Shown piece by piece: positions 1 to 6,745 of a stretch of DNA of 32,182 nt. Both the position numbers and the translations under genes were made by a program. The stretch spans positions 1 through 32,182 of the forward strand of contig DPHR01000010.1 of the NCBI GenBank assembly GCA_003522945.1, in the 5' to 3' direction. This stretch comes from Clostridiales bacterium (GTDB taxonomy: Bacteria > Bacillota > Clostridia > Oscillospirales > Oscillospiraceae). Below the pieces are notes generated by a model. It ran no database searches and was not told the DNA's origin. It saw only the letters and a program-made list of their open reading frames with translations. Numbering within the stretch: the stretch's first letter is position 1; the number at the start of each line of letters is the position of its first letter.

Positions 1-1
1 T

Positions 2-532
2 CCCGCGCAGAGACCCGCCGCGCCCCGGCCGGAACAGCGGGATATCCCGACGCCGTCTCCGGCGCCGCCGGTACAGGAAACGCCGGCTCCGGCGAAGAAC
101 GATCCCGTATATGCGCCGCCAATCACGGCGAGTGAGCCTGTCCCGGCGGAAGAAGCAAAACCGGCGCCTCCGGCGACGGAAAGCGTCCCGGTGACGGAAG
201 CGGCGGACAGTGTCCCCGCGGGCGGCGTCAGCTGGGAATACGCGCTCTCGCAGCTTGAAAACGAGCTGCCCATCGGCGTTCGCATCGTTCTGACGGACGC
301 TACGCAGTCCTCGGGCGAGATCCGCGGGAGCGAACTTATCCTGCATCTGCTCCCAGGCTTTGCGAAAAACGCTGTCAACGTCCCGGACGTGCTCAACAAG
401 ATACGGCAGAAGGTGTCTGCGCTCTGCGGCGCACCGATGCAGATCCGGCTGGAGGAGCTGCAAAGCGGCGGCGCACAGGGAGAGGATAAACTTGATTTTC
501 TCGGCAAATTCGGCAATGTAACCATCCAATAA
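2..532 (+). CDS. dnaX: DNA polymerase III gamma/tau subunit, C-terminal part (5' end outside window)
   Basis: An open frame enters from the left edge and stops at 530-532. The first ~65 codons form a linker dominated by Pro, Ala and Glu. A compact C-terminal domain follows, with GVSWEYALSQLENELPIGVR and the ending DFLGKFGNVTIQ. This fits the tau-type tail of DnaX, which links the clamp loader to the polymerase; the ATPase part lies outside the window. The main support is context: it sits 17 nt upstream of ybaB, the classical dnaX-ybaB order. The downstream partner often found there, recR, is absent. The C-terminal domain of DnaX is poorly conserved, so the call rests on synteny and architecture rather than on catalytic motifs. 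Confidence 0.8.
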   Translation, partial: PAQRPAAPRPEQRDIPTPSPAPPVQETPAPAKNDPVYAPPITASEPVPAEEAKPAPPATESVPVTEAADSVPAGGVSWEYALSQLENELPIGVRIVLTDATQSSGEIRGSELILHLLPGFAKNAVNVPDVLNKIRQKVSALCGAPMQIRLEELQSGGAQGEDKLDFLGKFGNVTIQ

Positions 533-549
533 AAAGGAGACAGGAAACT

Positions 550-909
550 ATGGCAAAAGGATACAGAGGCGGCAGCTTCGGCGGCGGTATGAGCATGGGC
601 GGCGGCATGAGACAGAGCGATCTTATGAAGCAGGCACAGAAGATGCAGCAGGACATGCTGAAAATGCAGGAGGAGCTGGACTCCAAAACATACTCCGCTT
701 CGGCGGGCGGCGGCGTTGTCACGGCGGAGGTCAACGGCAAGCGTGAGCTCATCACGCTCACGATCGACCCCGAGGCCGTCGATCCCGATGATGTGGAAAT
801 GCTGCAGGACATGGTCATCGCGGCGGTCAATTCCGCGCTCAAGGCGGCGGAGACCTCCCGCGAGGAGAGCATGGCGAAGGTCACCGGCGGGCTGAACTTC
901 GGCTTCTGA
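550..909 (+). CDS. ybaB: YbaB/EbfC family nucleoid-associated protein
   Basis: A 119-aa protein, close to the usual ~105-115 aa plus a Gly/Met-rich N-terminal extension (residues 5-20, GGSFGGGMSMGGGM). The core shows family hallmarks: MKQAQKMQQDMLKMQEEL (helix 1), then GGGVVTAEVNGKRELITLTI, then DPDDVEMLQDMVIAAVNSAL and a C-terminal TGGLNFGF. YbaB/EbfC proteins are dimeric DNA-binding proteins associated with the nucleoid. The start is set by AAGGAG at 535-540, 9 nt before the ATG. It is probably co-transcribed with dnaX, and a hairpin at 938-970 ends the unit. The glycine/methionine-rich head is a common lineage variation. Confidence 0.93.
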   Translation: MAKGYRGGSFGGGMSMGGGMRQSDLMKQAQKMQQDMLKMQEELDSKTYSASAGGGVVTAEVNGKRELITLTIDPEAVDPDDVEMLQDMVIAAVNSALKAAETSREESMAKVTGGLNFGF

Positions 910-937
910 TTTTAAATTTTAAATTTTATCATGCAGA

Positions 938-973
938 AACGGCGCGGACAGGGGAACTGTCTGCGCCGTTTTG
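938..973. terminator. Intrinsic terminator hairpin after ybaB
   Basis: A 14-bp stem (938-951 with 957-970, one G-T pair) has a 5-nt loop and runs into a short T-rich tail on the plus strand. It lies between ybaB and the converging GNAT gene, so it may serve both strands. Confidence 0.75.
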
Positions 974-987
974 TGCTGTAAGCGGTA

Positions 988-1440
988 TTAGAGATGCTTT
1001 ACCATCTGTATTTCACGGTAAAGATGGCCGGAATAGGAGTATTCTGTTTCTTTAATCTCCCGAAAGCCGAGATCCGAGTACATTTTCCGCGCGGCGGCGT
1101 TATCGAGAGATACGCTGATATAAATTCTGTCTGCGCCGTGTTTCGTTTTGAAATAATCAAGAAACTCCCGGACGGCCCGCTTGCCGTAACCTTTGCCCTG
1201 AAACTGACGGCCGATCATAAACCGGCTCATCGACCAGCCGGGATAGGTGTCGTCGTAGTCGTACAGAACAAACCCGACCATGGTATCGCCGTCGTATACC
1301 CCGAGCGTGTACAGCCCGTCCTCATAGGCGGCTTCAACGAGGGAGCGCGTATTGTCTGCGACAAAGTATTTCTGACTTTCCTCGACCTGCAGTTCCATGC
1401 ATTCCCGGTAGTTTGACTTATCGATCGTTTTAAAATCCAT
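988..1440 (-). CDS. GNAT family N-acetyltransferase (diamine/spermidine acetyltransferase-like)
   Basis: A 150-aa protein with the GNAT fold. An N-terminal strand-helix segment leads to GVYDGDTMVGFVLYDYDD; the acetyl-CoA-binding loop is QFQGKGYGKRAV (motif A, Q/R-x-x-G-x-G/A); then comes SLDNAAARKMYSDLGF, the family's usual C-terminal N-x-x-A-x-x-x-Y-x-x-x-G-F signature. The 'GWSMSRFMI' block before motif A resembles polyamine acetyltransferases of the BltD/PaiA type, but the substrate cannot be read from sequence. The ATG is preceded by TAGGAG, 7 nt upstream on the minus strand. This ribosome binding site overlaps the stop codon of a truncated SLOG gene copy (1451-1453), so the SLOG gene was probably once its immediate operon neighbour. 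Confidence 0.88.
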   Translation of the reverse strand: MDFKTIDKSNYRECMELQVEESQKYFVADNTRSLVEAAYEDGLYTLGVYDGDTMVGFVLYDYDDTYPGWSMSRFMIGRQFQGKGYGKRAVREFLDYFKTKHGADRIYISVSLDNAAARKMYSDLGFREIKETEYSYSGHLYREIQMVKHL

Positions 1441-1450
1441 GCCCTAGCTC

Positions 1451-1550
1451 CTATACATTTTCCAGCGGCAGATGCACGATCTGGATATCGCGCTCGATGG
1501 CGTAGCGCAGCGTGTTGAGCGTGCCGCCGGATTTGCCGTCGTAGCAGACA
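1451..1550 (-). pseudogene. Truncated 3' end of a SLOG-family gene (displaced copy)
   Basis: About 33 codons match the C-terminus of the complete SLOG gene at 2894-3403 in the same frame (CYDGKSGGTLNTLRYAIERD, then IQIVHLP) and end in their own stop at 1451-1453. The last residues differ (PLENV here, PSEIL in the complete gene). Upstream in this frame the similarity stops at ~1550 and a stop codon follows shortly. It is a leftover gene end whose stop overlaps the ribosome binding site of the GNAT gene. Confidence 0.8.
1459..1549. repeat. 91-bp direct repeat, left copy
   Basis: Matches 2902-2992 in the same orientation at an offset of 1443 bp, with only about four mismatches seen by eye. Both copies are SLOG gene 3' ends. 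They flank the AT-rich insert. Confidence 0.9.
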
Positions 1551-1600
1551 GATTCGTTGCAACTTTACCACAAAACATGCTAAATGTACAGATTAATGGG

Positions 1601-1623
1601 TTGACTTACGTTCGTGCTATGAT
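1601..1623 (+). promoter_or_regulatory. Candidate promoter for the first zinc-ribbon gene
   Basis: An extended -10 element, TGCTATGAT, lies at 1615-1623. A TTGACT at 1601-1606 is too close (11 nt) to be its -35, but pairs at 16 nt with a weaker TAGACT at 1623-1628. Either arrangement starts transcription 25-45 nt before the gene. Confidence 0.45.
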
Positions 1624-1669
1624 AGACTGTATATAGATAATAAAATCTATGGGAAAAGGGGTTATTCTT

Positions 1670-2044
1670 ATGGAATTGAAATCTTTATATTGTCCCAACT
1701 GCGGCGCTGCGGTCAAGCCGGTAGATGATTTGGATACATTCTATTGTCCGTATTGCGGGTACCAGATTCATCTGGAGGGCATGAGCGATGAGGCATATAA
1801 GGCCCGCACGAAAGTGAAGCAGATGGAGCACGAGGAGCGCATGCAGGATAAGAAGGATGCGTATGTACGTTTTGAAAAGGGCTATGAAGAGCGAATACTT
1901 GATAAAAAAATTGCGCATGAGCAATTTAAAAAGAAAGTGACAGCAGGTGAAGATAAGTTAGCCTGTATTGTGATAGCTATAATTTTTCCGATAGCAGCTG
2001 CGCTAACAATATTTTTTATGTTTTGGGCGAAGTCGTTTGTTTAA
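1670..2044 (+). CDS. Small zinc-ribbon membrane protein
   Basis: A 124-aa protein. Residues 1-30 form a rubredoxin-like zinc ribbon with two knuckles, YCPNCG and YCPYCG. A highly charged, probably coiled-coil segment follows (about residues 40-95, with repeated KxxMExEERMQDKKDAY-like text), then one hydrophobic C-terminal membrane segment (ACIVIAIIFPIAAALTIFFM). The ATG at 1670 is chosen because AAAGGGG lies 8 nt upstream; an in-frame ATG at 1649 lacks such a site. The layout suggests a tail-anchored protein with its zinc ribbon and coil in the cytoplasm. No specific function is recognised. Its AT-rich composition contrasts with the flanking genes and it sits inside the candidate inserted segment, which suggests transfer. 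Confidence 0.75.
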   Translation: MELKSLYCPNCGAAVKPVDDLDTFYCPYCGYQIHLEGMSDEAYKARTKVKQMEHEERMQDKKDAYVRFEKGYEERILDKKIAHEQFKKKVTAGEDKLACIVIAIIFPIAAALTIFFMFWAKSFV

Positions 2045-2049
2045 ATCCC

Positions 2050-2085
2050 AGAAGAGGGAGTCATATACGGTCTCTGCTCTTTTTC
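2050..2085 (+). terminator. Weak terminator-like hairpin
   Basis: An imperfect stem (AGAGGGAG at 2053-2060 against CTCTGCTCT at 2072-2080) is followed by TTTTT. It lies between the two zinc-ribbon genes. Confidence 0.4.
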
Positions 2086-2164
2086 ATTTGTCCACAAAGC
2101 AAAATTTCGCTTGATTCTCCCTTTTCCCTATGATACATTCACAGAGGAAGGGAGGTGCGAAAAA

Positions 2165-2509
2165 ATGTCGGAAGAATACGAAGCAAAGTGCCCTTGGTAT
2201 TTTAAGGCTTATAAGCGTTCTTTATCACGAGGGCAATCTGTGTTGCCGAGTGTAGCCCGTGTTATACCAGATGCATACAAGAATCCAGCCAATATCATGA
2301 TATTCTGTCATTCCTGTGAATGTTACATGATATATCGTAACGATCCTGGGACACAGTTAGACGGATATTATGAGTGCCCGAAATGCGGAAAGCACATACG
2401 GGAGAAAACACCGTATCGTCAGTTGTATCGGGATGACTTGGAAGATGACGAACGAGAACGTAGAAGACAAGAAAAGCGGGATTGGGAAAACGATAACGAT
2501 TGGGATTAA
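2165..2509 (+). CDS. Small zinc-finger hypothetical protein
   Basis: A 114-aa protein with two Cys pairs, CHSCECYM (about residues 48-55) and ECPKCGKH (about residues 71-78), which look like a four-Cys zinc ribbon. The C-terminus is extremely charged (DDLEDDERERRRQEKRDWEN and further Asp/Asn). The ATG at 2165 has an excellent GGAGGTG at 2151-2157, 7 nt upstream; an in-frame start at 2111 has none. No membrane segment and no catalytic motif were recognised. It shares AT-rich composition and a zinc ribbon with the gene at 1670-2044, so the two probably arrived together. A terminator hairpin follows at 2602-2634. Function unknown. Confidence 0.75.
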   Translation: MSEEYEAKCPWYFKAYKRSLSRGQSVLPSVARVIPDAYKNPANIMIFCHSCECYMIYRNDPGTQLDGYYECPKCGKHIREKTPYRQLYRDDLEDDERERRRQEKRDWENDNDWD

Positions 2510-2601
2510 TTTAATTTGATATTACTTGCGATTATATGAGTTGAATTTAAATTTTCATAGAGCTCAGTAATTAAAATGAAATTGAATATATAGTTTTTGA
2601 A

Positions 2602-2636
2602 AGAGTCTGTAAAAGGAAATTGCAGGCTCTTTTTGT
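2602..2636 (+). terminator. Intrinsic terminator after the zinc-finger gene
   Basis: AGAGTCTG (2602-2609) pairs with CAGGCTCT (2623-2630), with one G-T pair, followed directly by TTTTGTTT. Confidence 0.75.
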
Positions 2637-2648
2637 TTAAGAAAATTA

Positions 2649-2816
2649 TTAAGGCAGCACCGCATAATTCGGCGAGAGCGGGCAGCGAGGGATTTTGCGA
2701 TTAAAAATAGGCGCTTTCCCGCAGCAATACTTTGCGTATTGCAAGGGGAAGCAACGACCTTTCAGCGCAAAAGCGCCGCCGGACGCCGATGACGATATTG
2801 TGCGGTGCTGCCTTAA
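2649..2816. mobile_element. MITE-like 168-bp inverted-repeat element
   Basis: The ends are 20-bp terminal inverted repeats with one mismatch: TTAAGGCAGCACCGCATAAT at 2649-2668 and its complement at 2797-2816. The centre contains a nested hairpin (GCAATAC-loop-GTATTGC inside GCTTTCCC/GGGGAAGC, about 2713-2752), so the whole element could fold into one long structure. It has no coding capacity. The outer TTAA could be part of the repeat or a target duplication. This is the architecture of a miniature inverted-repeat element, possibly mobilised by a transposase encoded elsewhere. Confidence 0.75.
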
Positions 2817-2893
2817 GAGTTTAACAATGACCTAAAGCGCCTTTTGAAAAATTGAATACGGTTATTCTGCAAGATTAACATACTAATACTGAA

Positions 2894-3403
2894 CTACAAG
2901 ATTTCCGACGGCAGATGCACGATCTGGATATCGCGCTCAATGGCGTAGCGCAGCGTGTTGAGCGTGCCGCCGGATTTGCCGTCGTAGCAGGCAATGATGA
3001 GATCGGCGTGATCGACCATGTACCGGTTGCGCTTCATCATGCAGCCGGGGGAGTAGTGCTCCTGCAATACGGTGACGGTATCGCAGCGCGCGAGAAGCGA
3101 TTCGTACCGCTGCCGCTGCGCCGCGCCCCAGTGCTCCGCCTGTCCTGCAAACGGGACGGCGGCTTCGAGCGTGACGTCTGCATGATCCTCGCGCAGCGCG
3201 AGAACGGCCTCGCAGAAATAGAGGTCGCACCCCTCCGCCATGCCGCAGATGAACCGGTGAAAGCCGGATTCGTATACCGCTTCCAGTGTATCGAACAGCG
3301 TCCGTTTCAGTCTCCGGCAGCGCGGATCGTTTTCATTGTAGCCCCACGGCAGCTTTTCGGCGCGGTGGCCGGTAAAGGTGCAGGTCGGCTCGCCCATGCG
3401 CAT
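2894..3403 (-). CDS. SLOG-family (DUF1273/YpsA-like) Rossmann protein
   Basis: About 169 aa. The N-terminus has CTFTGHRAEKLPWGYNE, the nucleotide-binding strand and GHR turn seen in YpsA/DUF1273. Then come FICGMAEGCDLYFCEAVL (the G-M-A-x-G-x-D motif), a long helix with the NRYMVDHADLIIACYDG strand, and a terminal GKSGGTLNTLRYA (the G-G-T loop). These match the SLOG superfamily, which binds nucleotides or nucleotide-derived ligands; the molecular role of YpsA-type proteins is not well defined. The start is uncertain: a GTG at 3406 lies too close to AAGGA, so the ATG at 3403 (4-nt spacing) or at 3397 (10-nt) is likelier. Its 3' end is duplicated at 1459-1549, and the candidate insert now separates it from the GNAT gene it once preceded. 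Confidence 0.85.
   Translation of the reverse strand: MRMGEPTCTFTGHRAEKLPWGYNENDPRCRRLKRTLFDTLEAVYESGFHRFICGMAEGCDLYFCEAVLALREDHADVTLEAAVPFAGQAEHWGAAQRQRYESLLARCDTVTVLQEHYSPGCMMKRNRYMVDHADLIIACYDGKSGGTLNTLRYAIERDIQIVHLPSEIL
2902..2992. repeat. 91-bp direct repeat, right copy
   Basis: Second copy of the repeat at 1459-1549. Here it is the actual 3' end of the complete SLOG gene. Confidence 0.9.
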
Positions 3404-3454
3404 CACATCCTTCTGCCGCTATTGTAAGGTTTTTCGGACGGATTGTCAAAGCTC

Positions 3455-3482
3455 TTGATTTTTTTGCGGGGCGTGCTATAAT
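3455..3482 (+). promoter_or_regulatory. Promoter of the FMN riboswitch-ribU unit
   Basis: TTGATT (3455-3460), a 16-nt spacer and a consensus TATAAT (3477-3482), with an upstream TG giving an extended -10. It lies directly before the riboswitch aptamer. Confidence 0.85.
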
Positions 3483-3506
3483 ACGGCTATCTGAATATGG
3501 AACTAT

Positions 3507-3612
3507 TCTTCAGGGCAGGGTGAAATTCCCGACCGGCGGTAAAGTCCGCGAGCCGTAAGGCAGATTCGGTGCAACTCCGAGACCGACAGTATAGTCTGGA
3601 TGGAAGAAGAAG
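3507..3612 (+). ncRNA. FMN riboswitch (RFN element)
   Basis: The conserved RFN blocks appear in order: CTTCAGGGCAGGGTGAAATT, CCCGACCGGCGGTAAAGTCC, GCGAGC, then GATTCGGTGCAACTCCGAGA, CCGACAGTATAGTC and GGATGGAAGAAGA. The closing stem brings the two ends together. In this family FMN binding reduces expression of riboflavin synthesis or uptake genes. It lies between a strong promoter and ribU, and a terminator hairpin follows the aptamer. Confidence 0.97.
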
Positions 3613-3645
3613 CGGTAAGGCTCTCCTTACATTCTTGTGCTGCGC

Positions 3646-3679
3646 CCGGAGAATGGCTTTCTTCGGACGAATTTTTTTT
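3646..3679 (+). terminator. Riboswitch-controlled terminator in the ribU leader
   Basis: CCGGAGAA (3646-3653) pairs with TTCTTCGG (3659-3666), with one G-T pair. A run of eight T follows at 3672-3679. A small hairpin GTAAGG/CCTTAC at 3615-3630 lies between aptamer and terminator and could take part in the switch. The layout implies transcriptional attenuation by FMN. Confidence 0.8.
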
Positions 3680-3694
3680 AAGGGGGCCTTTCCC

Positions 3695-4243
3695 ATGACA
3701 AACACCCGTAAACTGACGACGATGGCGATCCTGACGGCGCTCTCCGTCTGCTTCGTTGCGCTGATCCATTTTCCAATCTTTCCGGCGGTCGCGTTCCTTG
3801 AATACGACCCGGCGGATATTCCCATTCTGATCTGCGGCTTTGCGTTCGGCCCGGCTGCGGGATTCATCGTCACGCTGATCGCCGCATTCATTCAGGGCTT
3901 TACCGTGAGCGCCCAGAGCGGGATCTACGGCATCATCATGCACATTGTCGCAACGGGCGCGTATGTGCTCTCGTCGAGTCTTTTCTACCGGAAACACAAA
4001 ACGAAGAAAATGGCCGCGGTCGCCATCGGCATCGGCACGCTGACGATGGTCGTGTGCATGTTCTTTGCCAATCTCGTCATCACGCCGTATTTTCTGATGG
4101 GCGCGGTGAACAGCGGCACGGTGTCCGCCGTGCTCTCGCTCATGCCGTTCATCCTGCTTTTCAATCTTATCAAAGCGGGCGCCAACGGCGCGATCACGTT
4201 CTTTATCTATAAGCGCGTCAAGCACCTGTTCTTCAAAGACTAA
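3695..4243 (+). CDS. ribU: Riboflavin ECF transporter substrate-binding subunit RibU
   Basis: A 182-aa, strongly hydrophobic protein with about six predicted membrane segments, the size and topology of an ECF S component. The N-terminal KLTTMAILTALSVCFVALIH contains the Ala-rich first helix that contacts the ECF module. FLEYDPADIPILICGFAFGP is the RibU-typical loop (E-Y-D-P-x-D-I-P). With the shared energising module EcfAA'T, encoded elsewhere, it imports riboflavin. The start is the ATG at 3695, with AAGGGGG 8 nt upstream and just after the riboswitch terminator. Regulation by the FMN riboswitch confirms the substrate independently of the protein sequence. pcrA follows after 20 nt. Confidence 0.95.
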   Translation: MTNTRKLTTMAILTALSVCFVALIHFPIFPAVAFLEYDPADIPILICGFAFGPAAGFIVTLIAAFIQGFTVSAQSGIYGIIMHIVATGAYVLSSSLFYRKHKTKKMAAVAIGIGTLTMVVCMFFANLVITPYFLMGAVNSGTVSAVLSLMPFILLFNLIKAGANGAITFFIYKRVKHLFFKD

Positions 4244-4263
4244 GAAACCGAGGATATCTCTCC

Positions 4264-6741
4264 ATGACCGAGGACTTTTCCTGCCGGTTTGCCGCCGCGC
4301 GGCGGCAGATCATTGAAAAAGAATATGCCAATCTGAACCCGGAACAGCGCGAAGCTGTTCTGACGACGGAAGGCCCGCTGCTTCTGCTCGCGGGCGCCGG
4401 CAGCGGGAAAACGACGGTCTTGATCCACCGCGTGGCCAACATCCTGCAGTTTGGCCGCGGCGCGGACACGAGAGAGCTTCCGCCCGATGCGGACGAGACG
4501 ATGCTCGCCGCGCTCGAGGACGCCGCAGCCGGACGCACGGACGTGACGGACAATATCCGCCGCCTGTGCGCCGTCGATCCCGCGGCGCCGTGGCAGGTGC
4601 TCGCGATCACGTTTACGAACAAGGCTGCGGACGAGCTGAAAAACCGTCTGGAAGCCAAGCTCGGAGAGATCGGGCGCGATGTCTGGGCGCTCACGTTCCA
4701 CGGCACGTGCGTGCGTATTCTGCGGCGCTGCGCCGACCGTATCGGCTTTCCGAACAGCTTCACGATCTACGATCAGGCGGACAGCCTCTCCGTTATGAAG
4801 CGCATTCTGCGCGACATGAACATGGACGACAAGGTGTTCCCGCCGAAGGCCATGCTTGCCGCGGCGGGCCGGTACAAGGGATCGCTCGTCTCGCCGGAGG
4901 AGGCCGTCGCCGCCGAGGAGCGCTCCGGTGATATCCGCCGCATCCGCACGGCGAAGATCTATGCAGCCTATGCCAAACACCTGCAGGACGCCGGAGCTAT
5001 GGACTTCGACGATCTCATATACTATACCGTCCGCCTTCTGCAGGACGAGCCGGATGTGCTCGCGTATTATCAGAAAAAATTCCGATACGTCCTCATCGAC
5101 GAGTATCAGGACACGAACCATCTGCAATATCTCTTTGCCGCGCTCATGGCGAGCGGCAGCCGGAACATCTGCGTTGTCGGCGACGACGACCAGAGCATCT
5201 ATAAATTCCGCGGCGCGACGATCGAAAATATCCTCTCCTTTGAAAAGCAGTACCCGGACGCACGTGTCATCCGACTCGAACAGAATTACCGCTCGACCGG
5301 CAACATTCTCGCCGCGGCGAACGCCGTCATCGCAAACAACCGCGAGCGCAAGGGAAAAACGCTCTGGACGGCGCAGTCCGGCGGCGACCCCGTCACGCTC
5401 TTCGAGGCGCGGAATGAGGATGACGAGGCCGACTTTGTCGCGCGTACCATCGCCTCCGCGCGCCGGCCCATGCGTGATTTCGCCGTGCTCTACCGGACGA
5501 ACGCGCAGTCGCGCAGTATCGAGCTTGCGCTCAAGCGCCGCTCCATCCCGTACCGTATTTTCGGCGGCACGCGCTTTTTTGATCGCGCCGAGGTCAAGGA
5601 TATTCTGGCATATCTCAGCGTGATCGCGAACCCCACGGATGAAACGCGGCTTCTGCGCATTGTGAACGAGCCGCCGCGCGGCATCGGGGCGACAAGTCTG
5701 GAAAAGATCCGCGAGATCGCCGCGGCGGAGAACATTTCCGTTTTTGAAGCGATGACCACGGCATCTCACCGCACCGGCATCGCCGCCGGAAAGCGGATGG
5801 AGGAGTTCTGCCGCATGATCGCGGAGCTGCAGGAAGCGGTTTCTGCGCTGCCGCTTGATGAGTTTTACGACGCTGTGGTCGAGCGCACCGGCTACGCGCT
5901 GGCGCTCGAGACGAAAGGCGGCGACGAAAATGTCACCCGCCTTGAAAACATCGCCGAGCTCAAGTCCAGCATTGTGAAGAGCGTGGAAGCCAACCCTGAT
6001 CTCGATCTCTATTCGTATCTGGACGAGGTAGCGCTCTATACCGATCTGGACAATTACGACCGCGCCGAGGATGCCGCCGTCATGATGACGATGCACGCGG
6101 CAAAGGGTCTGGAATTTCCGGTCGTGTTCATTATCGGCGCGGAGGAGGGCCTGTTCCCGAGCATGCAGGCCATCGGCCAGAGCGAGGATATGGAAGAGGA
6201 GCGCCGTCTCTGCTATGTGGCGATCACCCGCGCGCGGGAAAAGCTCTATATCACCTGCGCCGCGCAGCGTATGCTCTATGGCCGCACATCGGCCAACCTT
6301 CCGTCCCGCTTCACCGAGGAGATACCCCAGACGCTGCTCGACCGGCAGGGGCTTGCGAAAAAGAAAGCGAATCTCTGGGATGACGACGGCACATTCATCT
6401 CCGGAAGAAGCGGAACATGGGGCGGAGGCTCCTCCGGCTATTCCGGCGGAGGGGTGTCCTACCGGCCCGGCAGCTTTGGCACGAGTTATGCTGCACGCAC
6501 CGGACGGACCGGCGCGGCAAAGCGCGCGGCTCCGGAAAAGCCGAAGACCGTCCTGTCCGCGCCGAAAGCGCCGGACTTCCAAAAGGGCGACCGCGTGGTA
6601 CATAAGGCGTTCGGTAAGGGCGTGATCGAAAAGATGACGCCGATGGGCGGCGACGCGCTGGTCGAGGTAAAGTTTGATTCCGGGGAAACGAAACGAATGA
6701 TGCTGCGCGTTGCCGCGCAGCACATGACGAAGGACGAGTGA
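4264..6741 (+). CDS. pcrA: ATP-dependent DNA helicase PcrA/UvrD (superfamily 1A)
   Basis: An 825-aa helicase with the SF1A motifs in order: NPEQREAV (Q motif, ~25), LLAGAGSGKTT (Walker A, ~42-51), ITFTNKAA (Ia), LIDEYQDTN (motif II, ~278), VVGDDDQSIYKFRGA (III), LEQNYRST (IV, ~340), TMHAAKGLEFPVVFI (V, ~608) and CYVAITRARE (VI). A Gly/Ser-rich linker and a C-terminal Tudor-like domain follow (FQKGDRVVHKAFGKGVIEKM), as in PcrA, where it contacts RNA polymerase. It unwinds DNA 3'-5' in repair and in clearing transcription-replication conflicts. It is longer than the usual ~740 aa, partly through an insertion of about 50 residues between Walker A and motif Ia (~residues 62-112). It begins 20 nt after ribU. 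Confidence 0.97.
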   Translation: MTEDFSCRFAAARRQIIEKEYANLNPEQREAVLTTEGPLLLLAGAGSGKTTVLIHRVANILQFGRGADTRELPPDADETMLAALEDAAAGRTDVTDNIRRLCAVDPAAPWQVLAITFTNKAADELKNRLEAKLGEIGRDVWALTFHGTCVRILRRCADRIGFPNSFTIYDQADSLSVMKRILRDMNMDDKVFPPKAMLAAAGRYKGSLVSPEEAVAAEERSGDIRRIRTAKIYAAYAKHLQDAGAMDFDDLIYYTVRLLQDEPDVLAYYQKKFRYVLIDEYQDTNHLQYLFAALMASGSRNICVVGDDDQSIYKFRGATIENILSFEKQYPDARVIRLEQNYRSTGNILAAANAVIANNRERKGKTLWTAQSGGDPVTLFEARNEDDEADFVARTIASARRPMRDFAVLYRTNAQSRSIELALKRRSIPYRIFGGTRFFDRAEVKDILAYLSVIANPTDETRLLRIVNEPPRGIGATSLEKIREIAAAENISVFEAMTTASHRTGIAAGKRMEEFCRMIAELQEAVSALPLDEFYDAVVERTGYALALETKGGDENVTRLENIAELKSSIVKSVEANPDLDLYSYLDEVALYTDLDNYDRAEDAAVMMTMHAAKGLEFPVVFIIGAEEGLFPSMQAIGQSEDMEEERRLCYVAITRAREKLYITCAAQRMLYGRTSANLPSRFTEEIPQTLLDRQGLAKKKANLWDDDGTFISGRSGTWGGGSSGYSGGGVSYRPGSFGTSYAARTGRTGAAKRAAPEKPKTVLSAPKAPDFQKGDRVVHKAFGKGVIEKMTPMGGDALVEVKFDSGETKRMMLRVAAQHMTKDE

Positions 6742-6745
6742 AGCT

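Larger units (their letters stand above)
1459..2901. mobile_element. Candidate 1.44-kb insert at the 3' end of the SLOG gene
   Basis: One copy of the 91-bp repeat plus the following AT-rich DNA makes a 1443-bp unit between direct repeats. The unit holds two zinc-ribbon genes and a MITE-like repeat. It is visibly AT-richer than the GC-rich genes on both sides. The arrangement resembles an element that integrates into a gene's 3' end and supplies a replacement end: an intact gene on one side, a displaced original end on the other. No integrase or transposase is encoded, so this is inferred from layout only. A homologous exchange or a partial duplication would also explain it. Confidence 0.45.
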
